Source: Thereva unica (taxonomy: Eukaryota > Arthropoda > Insecta > Diptera > Therevidae). Taken from it: a DNA stretch of 64,000 nt. Of this stretch, positions 38,583 to 50,385 are shown one piece after another. The notes beneath the pieces are model-generated. The model saw only the letters and a list, made by a program, of their open reading frames with translations. It did not search any database and was not told where the DNA came from. The stretch's first letter is position 1. The number at the start of each line of letters is the position of its first letter. A program made the translations under genes and the position numbers. The stretch is from assembly GCA_949987705.1 (NCBI GenBank), contig OX465281.1, forward strand, positions 170,328,516-170,392,515, in the 5' to 3' direction.

Positions 38583-40222
38583 CCTTACTAATATTATAAA
38601 TGCGAAAGTAACTCTGTCTGTCTGTCTGTCTGTTACGCTTTCACGCCTAAACCCCTAAACCGATTTTGATGAAATTTGCTACAGACATAGTTTAGACCTT
38701 GGAGACGGACATAGGCTACTTTTTATGGAGAAAAAAAGGGTTGAAGGGGGTGAAATGGGGTTCAATAAGTTGTAAGGAGATTTTTTATCTTTACTTTTTT
38801 TTTCTATTGTATAAAAAGTAACTGACTGACAGACAACGCCCAACCTAAACCGCTGGAGCTAAAGAGCTGAAATTTTGACAGTGCATCCCTATAATGGCGT
38901 GGACATCCACTATAAAGCGATTTTTCGAAATTCATCCCCTAAGGGGGTGAAATGGGGTTTATCCAAACCGTTGGGGCTATAGGGCTGAAATTTTGACAGT
39001 GCATCCCTATAATGGCGTGGACATCCACTAAGAAGCGATTTTTCGAAATTCATCCCCTAAGGGGGTGAAATGGGGTTTACCCAAACCGCTGGAGCTATAG
39101 GGCTGAAATTTTGACAGTGCATCCATATAATGACATTTACATCCACTAAAAAGCGATTTTTCGAAATTCATCCCCTAAGGGGTTGAAATGGCTTTTATCC
39201 AAACGGCTAAAGTTATAGGGCTGAAATTTTGACAGTGCATCCCTATAATGGCGTGGACATCCACTATAAAGCGATTTTTCGAAATTCATCCCTTAAGGGG
39301 GTGAAATAGGGTTTATCCAAACCGCTGGAGCTATAGGGTTGAAATTTTAACAGTGGATCCCTTTAATGACGTGGACATCCACTAAAGAGCGATTTTTCGA
39401 AATTCATCCCCTAAGGGTGTGAAATAGGGTTTTTACAAACCGCTAAAGCTATAGGGCTGAAAATTGGACAGTGCATCCCTATAATGGAGTGGACATCCAC
39501 TATAAAGCGATTTTTCGAAATTCATCCCTTAAGGGGGTGAAATGGGGTTTATCCAAACCGCTGGAGCTATAGGGTTGAAATTTTAACAGTGGATCCCTTT
39601 AATGACGTGGACATCCACTAGAGAGCGATTTTTCGAAATTAATCCCCTAAGGCTGTGAAATGGGGTTTTTACAAACCGCTAAAGCTATAGGGCTGAAATT
39701 TGGACAGTGCATCCCTATAATGGAGTGGACATCCACTATAAAGCGATTTTTCGAAATTCATCCCTTAAGGGGGTGAAATAGGGTTTATCCAAACCGCTGG
39801 AGCTATAGGGTTGAAATTTTAACAGTGCATCCCTATAATGACGTGGACATCCACTAAAGAGCGATTTTTCGAAATTCATCCCCTAAGGGTGTGAAATGGG
39901 GTTTTTACAAACCGCTAAGGCTATAGGGCTGAAATTTTGACAGTGCATCCCTATAATGACGTTTACATCCACTAAAGAGCGATTTTTCGAAATTCATCCC
40001 CTAAGGGTGTGAAATAGGGTTTTTACAAACTGCTAAAGCTATAGGGCTGAAATTTGGACAGTGCATCCCTATAATGGAGTGGACATCCACTATAAAGCGA
40101 TTTTTCGAAATTCATCCCCTAAGGGGGTGAAATGGGGTTTATCCAAACCGTTGGAGCTATAGGGCTGAAATTTTGACAGTGCATCAATATAATGGCGTGA
40201 ACATCCACTAAGAAGCGATTTG
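38583..40222 (+). mobile_element. Helitron/HINE-like element head with 118-bp tandem repeats
   Basis: The opening TCCTTACTAATATTATAAAT and the following GCGAAAGTAACTCTGTCTGT/TTTCACGCC block resemble the conserved 5' block of insect Helitron/Helentron-derived elements. From about 38870 to 40222 a 118-bp unit recurs about 12 times, keyed by GACATCCACT and TTTTCGAAATTCATCCC. Conserved head plus minisatellite is the layout of HINE/DINE-1 elements. No Rep/helicase gene is present. The class assignment is tentative; the tandem array is certain. Confidence 0.6.
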
Positions 40223-41664
40223 TTGAGCAGAGGTGATATTCGCAGCAAATTGTTTATCATATTTATTAAAAAAATGCATTATAATACACCCTTTTTAGGG
40301 ATAATAACAGCTGACTTTTTTGTTGGTTTTTTTAAGGAAAACATAAGGTTTTTTAGGTTCAAGTAGAAGAGAATTTAATCCTGAATACAATCAATTTTGT
40401 CTCGTTTCGATAGGACGTTAAATTTTGTTCCTATCTTTCCCGCCACACGACACATGCACGCTCGAGGCGCCTCGGCGAAATGCTTGTACCCGGCATATTA
40501 TGACATATATGTTAATGAAAAAATTTGAGAAAAATGTTGAAATATATAACAATAATACCTGAAAGTTTCGTTTCAATTAAATATTTATTTCCTTCCCTAA
40601 AAATTCCTCAAAAAAATAGATTTTTTGAAGCCTCTAAAGCAGGCTCCCCCCTTAATAAGCAATTATTGCAGTAACGACTTAGACTCTGGGTTGTAAGACC
40701 CAAAAACTCTTCCACCCCAACCTCTACCTCATTCTCGAGTTGGGCAGAAGACGGGCGGACTAATAAAGTAAACAATTACCCTATATAAAAACATTTAAAA
40801 AATCTTTTAAAATCGGAACCCTTCTTCCTTCATTGACGACCACCTAATCTTGAGAAATATGGAGTAGAGTTTTAAACGATAATTCTGATATTTTTTATTA
40901 TTGTTCTGTTATTGTAAGTAAATACATATATTTAAATTAACCCTAACTAAATGGCTTAAATTTTCTCTGTAAGCAATAATTAAATAAATACACAAAAACT
41001 TGAATTTTTGCTCAAAAAAACCTATTTCATTTTCCTCAAATTAAAAAAAAAGCACAATGCAATATTTCCCATTAAATGTCTCTTCCCATTCATTAATTTC
41101 TTCATTGATAAATTTCAGCCACCGACCAAGAAATCATCATAGTTTAAGCCCACCCACCCCCTTCCAGATCAAAACAAAAGGAATACCCTAACACGAATCT
41201 ATTTTTAGATCCGAAACTTTTGATTCTTCTTCCAACATGCGTCAAGGGCTTTGAAATGCTTTTTTAAATTCAGGCGCAAACCAGCTTTTTTGTTTTACCA
41301 CGTTTTACTAAAAAGTAACAAAATTGAAAAATTGTTGTATATTATGATTATTATACACTAATAAAAAAATAGCATTATTAAACTAATGTTGAAAACCAAT
41401 TCCTATTGTTTTTAGAGGTTTAAAACAGAAATTCGTATCACTAAAACTTAAATCAGTACAACTATCGCCATCTAACAAACCAGCTGGAAAGATGTTTGTC
41501 CATATCTACTTACTCTATAATCAATGGTTTACGGACGACAGTTTAACGTGTCATGAGAAAACATTGATGAAATGATTGCATACATGGCGAGTATGGCGGG
41601 TGTTGGTGTTTGGCGGCGCTGGCGTCTGTTTTATTTTTGCGGTTTGTTCTTTCGGTAAAACTTG
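40223..41664. other. No gene recognised
   Basis: AT-rich DNA with one C/G-richer patch near 40440-40490. It may be the 3' part of the repeat element to the left, but no terminal hairpin could be assigned. No ORF is supported. Confidence 0.4.
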
Positions 41665-42042
41665 TGTAGTTACTGTGAACCACGTTGTGGTTAATAAAAC
41701 GCCAATTTTTATTAAAATTCACTAAGGCTATTTATTTAATATAAAAAATATTATAAAAACACTCGAACTTAAACTTGCGTATAGTTTGTACACTACTAAA
41801 AATTAAGTTTTTCTTGAACGCGAATTTTGTGGAAGCCTTTTGCACGATGGTCAAAACGGAGATCGATCGAATGGGGATGCCGGAAATTGGCTGTCCCGAT
41901 ATGGATGGGGAAAAACGGCAAGATCACTGAACTTTGAGTTCGGTGATCGATTGAGTGTTCCGACTGATCGTTTTGATCGTGCCGGAAGCTGTTGTGTGAC
42001 ATTGCGTAAAGTTTGATAATTAAACTTTACGCGGTCACTACA
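41665..42042 (-). repeat. Gypsy B 3' LTR (378 bp)
   Basis: Read on the minus strand it starts TGTAGTGACC at 42042 and ends GTAACTACA at 41665, giving TGTAGT...ACTACA inverted ends. A polypurine tract (CCCCCCCCCC on the plus strand) lies just inside at 42047-42058. The termini define a complete LTR. Confidence 0.8.
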
Positions 42043-42066
42043 TACTCCCCCCCCCCCAGCGTAGCG

Positions 42067-43315
42067 TTAACGGAATGTTACCGCTTTAGACGGCTTAGCT
42101 TCTTTGTCGCGGTCACAACCGAAGGCTGGCTTTAGCCTGTCAATGGATATTGACTTGGTTGTGACGTTCAATTTGACGACGAAGTGTTTTCGTAATCGTT
42201 TGATTACTTCATATGGGCCCTCATATGGAGGTTCGAAAGGTTTTCGAACTCTGTCGACACGTATGAAAACGTAGTCGGCGTTCTCCAGGTCTTCTGGCAC
42301 ATAGACATCCTGTTGGACGGGTTGCCGAGGATGTATTGCCTTAATGTTCTGCATATGAGAACGAAGGCGAGAGAGGAATTCTGATTCTTCAATTGGATTC
42401 TCATCCGTTGGGATAGAAATCGAATTGGGAAGTCTCAGATTCTGACCGTATACGAGCTCGGCTGGTGAGCATTGTAAGTCGGTCTTAATTGCAGTGCGTA
42501 TGCCTAACATGACAAAGGGCAAGTCTTCACTCCAATGAATAGTGTTGTCCCTTGCCATTAAGGCTGCTTTTAGTTGCCTGTGGAACCGTTCAACCATCCC
42601 GTTTGCTTGCGGGTGGTAGGCGGTGGTCCGGATTCGATGAGTGCCGAGTAATTTGGCAACTTCATTGAAGAGTTTCGATTCGAACTGCGTACCTTGATCG
42701 GTTGTGATCTCGAGAGGTACGCCGAATCGTGGGACAAATTCAGTGACGAATTTTCTTGCCACTGTTGAAGCTGAGATATCCCGAATTGGGTATGCTTCAG
42801 GCCATCGCGTGAATCTATCGACTATCGTTAAGATATAAGAGTATCCACGAGATGGGGGTAGGGGTCCCACTATATCCATATGGATATGATCAAATCTATT
42901 ATTTGGAAGTTTAAAAGCTTCCAATGGAGATTTGGTATGCCTTGAAACTTTGGACTTTTGGCAACCTAGGCATGATCGAGACCACTCATTGCAGTCTTTA
43001 TTGATCGATGGCCAGAAGTATTTCTTGGTAACGGCTCGTCTTGTAGCGCGAATACCAGGATGAGAGAGACTATGTTCGGAGTTGAACGCTAGTCTGCGTA
43101 AGGAAGTGGGTATGTAAGGCCTTGGAATGCCTGTACTAGTTTCACAACACACCTGATGGGTGGTAAATGGTATTGGCGTGAGAATTAGTTTTAGCCGTGA
43201 GCCGTTGCTGGGGTGCTCTTGTAGAGACTTCAACTCTGTGTCACCTTGTTGAGCCTGAGCCAGTGTAGGCAGGTTGAAGGTGACCGAGTCGACGTTGTCG
43301 GTTGCTAGTGAGCGT
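42067..43315 (-). pseudogene. Gypsy B RNase H end plus integrase
   Basis: The frame is continuous for about 415 codons from LSRSLATDNVDS (RNase H tail) through the zinc region, the integrase core ([36 protein letters not shown] all present) and the C-terminal domain to AVTFR plus a stop. It is about nine-tenths identical in protein to Gypsy A and has no stop. It is a pseudogene only because everything upstream is missing. Confidence 0.9.
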
Positions 43316-43439
43316 GATGTAATATATGTATAAATATATTTTCAATGCTTTATATATATGTATGCTTCTGGACTTTTGCTTTAGATCTCTTTTATTTAAT
43401 TTTTTCTGTTATGAACTTTTTTCTGTGGCGATCCTTATT

Positions 43440-45990
43440 AAACTGTTACTTACTTGTTCTCAACTGCTGTACTTCAATCCTTAACTACAATAATTAATCA
43501 CAACACTTTCCTTTTCATGCTTTATTTTACTTTTTTAACCATAGTTCGTAATCACAATCCTTAATCCTTAACCACAATGATTAGTTTGTTTCTTTAACTA
43601 TACTTCTTGACAATACTTTAATTTATTTCTTCTCCACAATACTTCAATTTTATGTCTTCTTCACAATTCTTTAATTTATTCCTTCTCCACAATACTCTAA
43701 TTTATTTCTTTAATTTCGATTCTTCTTCACAATACTTTTAATTATTCTTTTAACTTAATTTCTTGTCCACAATATTTTAAATTATTACTTTAACTTAATT
43801 TCTTCTCCACAATACTCTAATTTATTTCTTTAATTTCAATTCTTCTTCAAAACCACTTTTAATTATTCTTTTAACTTAATTTCTTCTCCACAATATTTTA
43901 AATTATTACTTTAACTTAATTTCTTGTCCACAATATTTTAAATTTATTACTTTAATTTCAATTCTTCTTCAAAAACACTTTTAATTATTCTTTTAACGTA
44001 ATTTCTTCTCCACAATATTTTGAATTATTACTTTAACTTAATTTCTTCTCCACAATATTTTGAATTATTACTTTAACTTAATTTCTTCTCCACAATATTT
44101 TGAATTATTACTTTAACTTAATTTCTTCTCCACAATATTTTAAATTATTACTTTAACTTAATTTCTTCTCCACAATATTTTGAATTATTACTTTAACTTA
44201 ATTTCTTCTCCACAATATTTTAAATTATTACTTTAATTTCAATTCTTCTTCAAAAACACTTTTAATTATTCTTTTAACGTAATTTCTTCTCCACAATATT
44301 TTGAATTATTACTTTAACTTAATTTCTTCTCCACAATATTTTGAATTATTACTTTAACTTAATTTCTTCTTCAAAAACACTTTTAATTATTCTTTTAACG
44401 TAATTTCTTCTCCACAATATTTTGAATTATTACTTTAACTTAATTTCTTCTCCACAATATTTTGAATTATTACTTTAACTTAATTTCTTCTCCACAATAT
44501 TTTAAATTGTTACTTTAACTTAATTTCTTCTTCAAAAACACTTTTAATTATTCTTTTAACGTAATTTCTTCTCCACAATATTTTGAATTATTACTTTAAC
44601 TTAATTTCTTCTCCACAATATTTTGAATTATTACTTTAACTTAATTTCTTCTCCACAATATTTTAAATTATTACTTTAATTTCAATTCTTCTTCAAAAAC
44701 ACTTTTAATTATTCTTTTAACGTAATTTCTTCTCCACAATATTTTGAATTATTACTTTAACTTAATTTCTTCTCCACAATATTTTAAATTATTACTTTAA
44801 CTTAATTTCTTCTCCACAATATTTTGAATTATTACTTTAACTTAATTTCTTCTCCACAATATTTTAAATTATTACTTTAACTTAATTTCTTCTCCACAAT
44901 ACTCTAATTTATTTCTTTAATTTCAATTCTTCTTCAAAACCACTTTTAATTATTCTTTTAACTTAATTTCTTCTCCACAATATTTTAAATTATTACTTTA
45001 ATTTCAATTCTTCTTCAAAAACACTTTTAATTATTCTTTTAACGTAATTTCTTCTCCATAATATTTTGAATTATTACTTTAACTTAATTTCTTCTCCACA
45101 ATATTTTGAATTATTACTTTAACTTAATTTCTTGTCCACAATATTTTAAATTATTACTTTAACTTAATTTCTTCTCCACAATACTCTAATTTATTTCTTT
45201 AATTTCAATTCTTCTTCAAAACCACTTTTAATTATTCTTTTAACTTAATTTCTTCTCCACAATATTTTGAATTATTACTTTAACTTAATTTCTTGTCCAC
45301 AATATTTTAAATTATTACTTTAACTTAATTTCTTCTCCACAATACTCTAATTTATTTCTTTAATTTCAATTCTTCTTCAAAACCACTTTTAATTATTCTT
45401 TTAACTTAATTTCTTCTCCACAATATTTTAAATTATTACTTTAATTTCAATTCTTCTTCAAAAACACTTTTAATTATTCTTTTAACGTAATTTCTTCTCC
45501 ACAATATTTTGAATTATTACTTTAACTTAATTTCTTGTCCACAATATTTTAAATTATTACTTTAACTTAATTTCTTCTCCACAATACTCTAATTTATTTC
45601 TTTAATTTCAATTCTTCTTCAAAACCACTTTTAATTATTCTTTTAACTTAATTTCTTCTCCACAATATTTTAAATTATTACTTTAATTTCAATTCTTCTT
45701 CAAAAACACTTTTAATTATTCTTTTAACGTAATTTCTTCTCCACAATATTTTGAATTATTACTTTAACTTAATTTCTTCTCCACAATATTTTGAATTATT
45801 ACTTTAACTTAATTTCTTGTCCACAATATTTTAAATTATTTCTTTAACTTAATTTCTTCTCCACAATACTCTAATTTATTTCTTTAATTTCAATTCTTCT
45901 TCAAAAACACTTTTATTCTTTTAACGTAATTTCTTCTCCACAATATTTTAAATTATTACTTTAATTTCAATTCTTCTTCAAAAACCACCA
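43440..45990. repeat. 2.5-kb array of a 40-bp satellite
   Basis: The core unit reads AATTTCTTCTCCACAATATT then TTGAATTATTACTTTAACTT, repeated at 40-base steps about 60 times. A second unit type (CTTCTTCAAAAACACTTTTA) is interleaved at irregular spacing, as is a third with CACAATACTCTAATTTATTT. Mixed blocks recur, so there is higher-order amplification. Pyrimidine-rich on the plus strand, no coding potential. Confidence 0.95.
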
Positions 45991-46814
45991 CTCCCAACGA
46001 CTTGTCCGGTTCGCGATTCAAACTTGACCACTATTATCGACTTGCCCGATCCGCGTTTCAAAACCAACTCTCTCTGTTTTTCTAAAAACAGAAATCGCGA
46101 CGGTTTCGCGATTCAAACCAAGAAAACCTTATTTCTTGGAAAAATGTCGCTCCACATAAAATTTACTATTGAAAACTGTCGATTTGGCAGTTCTCACGGG
46201 CAACTTTGACCTTCAATTTTGGTCGCACGTTAAGTACCTATTTAGCGTTTCTCACACCTGAAGTGAGCGCGCAAATTATCTTATCAGACAAAGGACTCAT
46301 ATTACCGGCACCGCTGTCGTTCCCGTGCAGGGAAAATGTGCATGGTTGTAATAACTGCAACTGGGATTGCAATATGAGTTTTGTAATTTTTGTTTGAGGT
46401 TTAATTTATCAAACTTGTATTTCTTGTTGGACCTTGAAAATGGTTAATGAACAACGCGCAATTCCATTATTTAGGGAAAAGGGCCAATTATTTTTAGGAG
46501 AATTTAGCGAATCTTTTGAACCACAACATTCCTTCCCCCTTAAAGGAAGAGAATCGTTACAAAGTAAGACGATTCTCTTATTGCAGGGAGGTATTTTTTT
46601 GTGATAAGATAGTTGTTATGGCTATGATCTTCGCCTCTGGATTTGAGGTTACTATTATTTGAGTTCTTGTTTTTGTTTTATAGTTTTGGTTTTTCTTCGT
46701 TTTATTACTGTGTCCACTTTGTTTGAGGGTGGGCAACTTTAGTTCTTACATTTCCTGTGTTGGAACCTAACGTATTACCTTGTTTCGTGCGTGTTTTCTA
46801 TTTGAGTTTTCAAG
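45991..46814 (+). other. Possible 5' region or first exon of the CCHC-protease gene
   Basis: No ORF of note. A G/C-richer segment near 46010-46110 is unassigned. A short inverted pair (GAGAATCGTTAC / GTAAGACGATTCTC, 46550-46583) can form a hairpin. A strong donor CAAG/GTGAGT at 46811-46820 ends what may be a 5' untranslated exon. Confidence 0.4.
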
Positions 46815-46910
46815 GTGAGTTTTAGGGGCTTGGGTTTATTTTGGGTGTCTCGACCCACGGGGATTCTGTTTTTACTAAGAAGCGTTTTGTTTTTGTGTTG
46901 TTTTTAGGCT

Positions 46911-47723
46911 ATGGATCGTAGGAACTTTGAGGCAGTTTGGAAAGCAGTGACGCTTAATGGAGGAAGCTTACGCGGTTGGCGTGGAGGCCGCGGGGGCTGG
47001 CGTGAGGGTCGTGTAGTGGGACTACCAAGGCCTCTTGAAGCTACGACCCCTTCTAATCCGGCTCAGGCGGAGGCGACGGCTACTTCCTACAGATGTTACA
47101 ATTGTGGGCGGAGGGGCCACTTCGTAGCGTTGTGCCGTATGCCCAGGAGGGCTTGGGGTAGCTGCTTTGTTTGTGGTGTTTTCGGGCACAAGGCGGAGGA
47201 TTGTCCACGTCAGCGTCCATCCCTCCCTGGTCCATCATCATCGCCCCTGGCAGGTACGTCGTCCGCATCAGTGGTAGGGGCACCCTTCGTGGGGCCATCG
47301 CGCTTGAGTGCTTTCCCTGCCTACTACGTGGGGGTCACCTTCGTGGATTTTTCCTTGCGTCTGCAGGGCGCTCTTGATTGTGGGTGCACCCAGTCGGTTA
47401 TGCGGGTGTCCTGTTCTGGGCCGTTTTGTGTTGTCCCTTTTGCCGGGGACTTCACCTTATATGCCGTGAACGGGACCCCGGTCAGAGTCGTGGGACTTGT
47501 GCGGGACCTCTGCATAAGGGTTCAGGGCCAGGAGCTCCTCCAGAGCTTTGTAGTGGTGGACGAGGAGGATTTAGTGGAGGACGTCTTGTTGGGGCTGGAC
47601 TTTTTCCACAACCCGGGCATAGCCTTGCATTTTCGAGGGGCCCTGGTTTATGTTGGGAGGCGGGGCGACGACTTATTAGATATGGCGTTATTCCGCCGCA
47701 ATGGCAGCAGCGACGATGAATAG
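46911..47723 (+). CDS. CCHC zinc-knuckle plus retropepsin-like protein, intact 270 aa
   Basis: The start ATG follows a 3' splice site (TTTTTAG at 46901-46907). The candidate intron 46815-46907 has donor GTGAGT and a TACTAAG branch-like site. The protein begins with an Arg/Gly-rich basic stretch (about 20-40), then two CCHC knuckles (CYNCGRRGHFVALC and CFVCGVFGHKAEDC, about 62-100). A retropepsin-like fold follows with ALDCGCTQSVM at the active-site position and VLLGLDFFHNPGIALHF as the closing strand. The catalytic triplet reads DCG instead of DTG/DSG, so activity is doubtful. The ORF is clearly richer in G/C than its flanks. It may be a Gag-Pro fragment of an LTR element or a domesticated gene; no RT follows. 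AATAAA-type signals occur about 95 bases downstream. Confidence 0.75.
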   Translation: MDRRNFEAVWKAVTLNGGSLRGWRGGRGGWREGRVVGLPRPLEATTPSNPAQAEATATSYRCYNCGRRGHFVALCRMPRRAWGSCFVCGVFGHKAEDCPRQRPSLPGPSSSPLAGTSSASVVGAPFVGPSRLSAFPAYYVGVTFVDFSLRLQGALDCGCTQSVMRVSCSGPFCVVPFAGDFTLYAVNGTPVRVVGLVRDLCIRVQGQELLQSFVVVDEEDLVEDVLLGLDFFHNPGIALHFRGALVYVGRRGDDLLDMALFRRNGSSDDE

Positions 47724-48386
47724 TCTTTTAATCATCTCGATTTGGTTCATTCAAATTCATTTATCGAGTGTTTTTCAAAAACAATCAAAAAAAAATTAAT
47801 AGTGTTTAAGAAAAATTAATAAAAATTCATTTAATAAAAAAAATAATACGATAATAAATAATAAAAATTCATTTTAATAAAAAAAATAATACGAGTTTTC
47901 TTTGGTCGTACCCCTTCTCCAAACAAGTAAGTATTGTGCTTAGGTGGAATTTTATTTTGGTTAACTTCAATTTTCTACTACTATTTTTTTTTGATTGTAT
48001 ATCTATGATTTTTTACCCCCTTTTTTTTATTAATTGACTTGTAATAATGCTCTAGTTTTCTGCTTTCTACATTTGGCTTATGACTAATTTTTCTTACTTT
48101 GAATGTTTGCTCTTTTTTCTTATTTATTATTTTTGCGATATTGTGGATTTTTCTTACATTCCTTACATCTAATTTTTTTTTTAGTTTATTTTGTTTTGGT
48201 AAGTTCTATATATTTTGTTATTATTATATCTTGTTTTGGAATGGATATTTCACTTACAAATTTCCTCCTAATTAACGTAACTATTTTTTATTTTACTTAC
48301 TTACTTTTGCTTTTTTCTTCTTAGTTTATTATTATATATTTTTCTCTCTTTTTTTTTATATTGTGGAATTCTTTTTAACTTTGCTA
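47724..48386. other. No gene recognised; AT-rich
   Basis: T-rich DNA between the stop of the protease-like ORF and the end of the minus-strand env. It may include the 3' LTR of the errantivirus remnant, but no TG...CA boundaries could be paired. Confidence 0.4.
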
Positions 48387-50248
48387 TTAAGCTCTTTCAC
48401 CTACTAATTGAACGGCCCTAGGTAGTGTCATGGAGCGAGTTCGGGGTCTTCTAGGCAGACTTGGGGTAATGCACCGGGGTTGTGCGGCTTCCTGCCGGTC
48501 CTCCGTTTCCGTTTGTACAGTGGTTTTTCCCCCAAAGATTTTTTGCGTTACCTTCGATATCCGGAACAGTGCGTACAATATGAGTAGGATGAGGATCAGG
48601 CTACTGAGCGATATTGAGGTCAGCGACCACTGGTAGTGTTTTGGGTGCTGCCTATTTTGCTCCAGCTGATTCAATTGATTTAATATTTTATCCAATGGCA
48701 CCGTACGTTCGTGCCATGAGTCAAATGCTCCACGTTCCAGCACTAGCTGCGTCGAATTATGGATTCCATGGGATTCTATCGCGGATAGGGTGCTGCCGTT
48801 GAGGCCTGCTAGTTTGGGGTTGCCCAACGGGAAGTAGTGGGGTTGTACTAATGATAGGGGTCGCCCTATGGTCCCTTGGTGGTATAAGGTGTGTTCCTGG
48901 ATCTGAAGTTTACATGGCTGGATTAGAGTTAGGATACCCAGCTGTTCGGTTCTTACTATTGCCAACTGATTTTCGCACGTTATGTGTATGGCTTGAGGGT
49001 TGGTAAAAGAGAATAACCATGTATTAGGCCTATCCATTCTAATTAGTAAATTTTTCGGGGGTATTTGGACTCTTAGTGGGCATTCGACTTTTTCCCCCAG
49101 CGGGTTTAGTAGCATTTTCACGGTGCAGTCTTTCGTGAGGCCGGCTTGGGACAGTGGTGTGTTTAGTTCGCCTATGTAGGTGGACCCGTTTAGCTTATCC
49201 GTTATTTTAGCGACGGAGTGTGTACTCTGGTGATTGAGCAGCGTGTACACTTGAGTGGGGTAGTGTATGGCTATGTGTGAGTGACTAACGTCCGGTACTA
49301 CCGAAGGTCCTTTTCCGGTGTGAGCCGGATAGGGCCATATTTTGAAGTAACGTAGTTTGGGCAAATTGAAAATGGGTAAACTGATTCTGATTACCAATTT
49401 GTTCTGCAACAGATGTGAATCCGTCTTGGCTATTTTATATATTATCGGAAGGCACCTTCCGCATGAGTTTGTAGTCCGCTTGAGGATATCGGTTAAGGTG
49501 CGGGGCGAGACGAGTAGTGGGTGTACATGATTATTTTTTGCTGCCACTATTACGTCCATTAACGTCTGTTGTCTTGACTCTATTTCGATGACCAGTAGAA
49601 GAATGTTTGCTGTTATATCTTGTCTCAGCTGCAGTTTCTTTGTTTGTTCCGATATGGTTTGCATTTCGTTGATCTGATATGCAATTTGCTGTTGTCTGTC
49701 CATTAGTGCGGATAATGGCTTTTGCAGTTCTCTCAGGGTTGTATTCACCACACTAATTTGTTGCTTCTCGAGTTCTAGGAGTGTGGTTTGCCCGTTTTCC
49801 AATTCACTTAGTCTGCTGTATACTTCTTCCTCGTTTTGATGGTCCATCGTCCCGAATATATAATGCAGTCCCGCCCCTATTCCGTCGAAGAGAGACCGTT
49901 TCTGCCGATGTGGGCTAATTAGGTCACGTATTACCCCAGTTCGTCTTTTAATAGTTTCAATTACAGAATGGATATGTCGCTGTTGTGTATGGCATATTTC
50001 TTGCGTCTCATTTTCTCCCTTGCATAACCTCATTATTAAGTATTCCGCATGTTCAGCCACGCTCGTTTGATTGTCTATTTCGCTCAGATCGATTTCGGTA
50101 AAGATATTCCAATACTGGTGGTATAGCCATAGTTCACCTATTTCCTCAAAGACTATACCTGTCTGGTTGAGAGGGTTAATTAATTAGGGGGTCCGTTTGG
50201 CTGACCGGCGACGACTGCTAGTGTCAGTAGGAGCGTTATCAATTTCAT
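48387..50248 (-). pseudogene. env: Errantivirus Env (baculovirus F-like fusion glycoprotein), frameshifted
   Basis: A start codon at 50248 in GCCACCATG context begins a hydrophobic signal peptide. About 50-65 bases on (near 50190) the frame shifts, and a long open frame then runs to 48387. It has a furin-type RQKR site followed by a glycine-containing fusion-peptide-like stretch, a coiled-coil-rich region rich in Gln/Leu, several N-glycosylation sequons, one transmembrane segment near the C terminus (LSSLILILLILYALF) and a cytoplasmic tail. This is the layout of F-like Env proteins of insect errantiviruses. The break at the signal peptide means that this copy is not expressed as a secreted protein. 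Confidence 0.85.
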
Positions 50249-50385
50249 GGTGGCGGGGTTCTGAAAAAGGAGGTATTGTTAGAATTGTTATCGTTGATAA
50301 CTCTGTAGAGGGGCTCGGTTCGCCAACGTGGGTGGTTTGTATCGGGGGTTTGGATTTCTTTAATGGTACTAGAGCGTCGGTGGGG

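Larger units (their letters stand above)
41665..43315 (-). mobile_element. Gypsy B: inverted partial copy of the Gypsy A family
   Basis: On the minus strand it comprises the end of RNase H, the integrase, a polypurine tract and one LTR. It is cut at about 43315 by AT-rich DNA. It faces Gypsy A tail to tail, with about 3 kb between the two LTRs. It lacks the Jockey insertion and so provides the empty target. Confidence 0.9.

Noticed and set aside
43440..45990. CRISPR-like array because of regular 40-bp repeats
   Set aside because: Repeats are contiguous, without unique spacers, in a eukaryotic TE-rich setting. It is a satellite.
47171..47719. Alternative-frame ORFs (72-113 codons) across the CCHC-protease ORF
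   Set aside because: They are shadows produced by high G/C content. Only the frame starting at 46911 has zinc knuckles and a protease fold.
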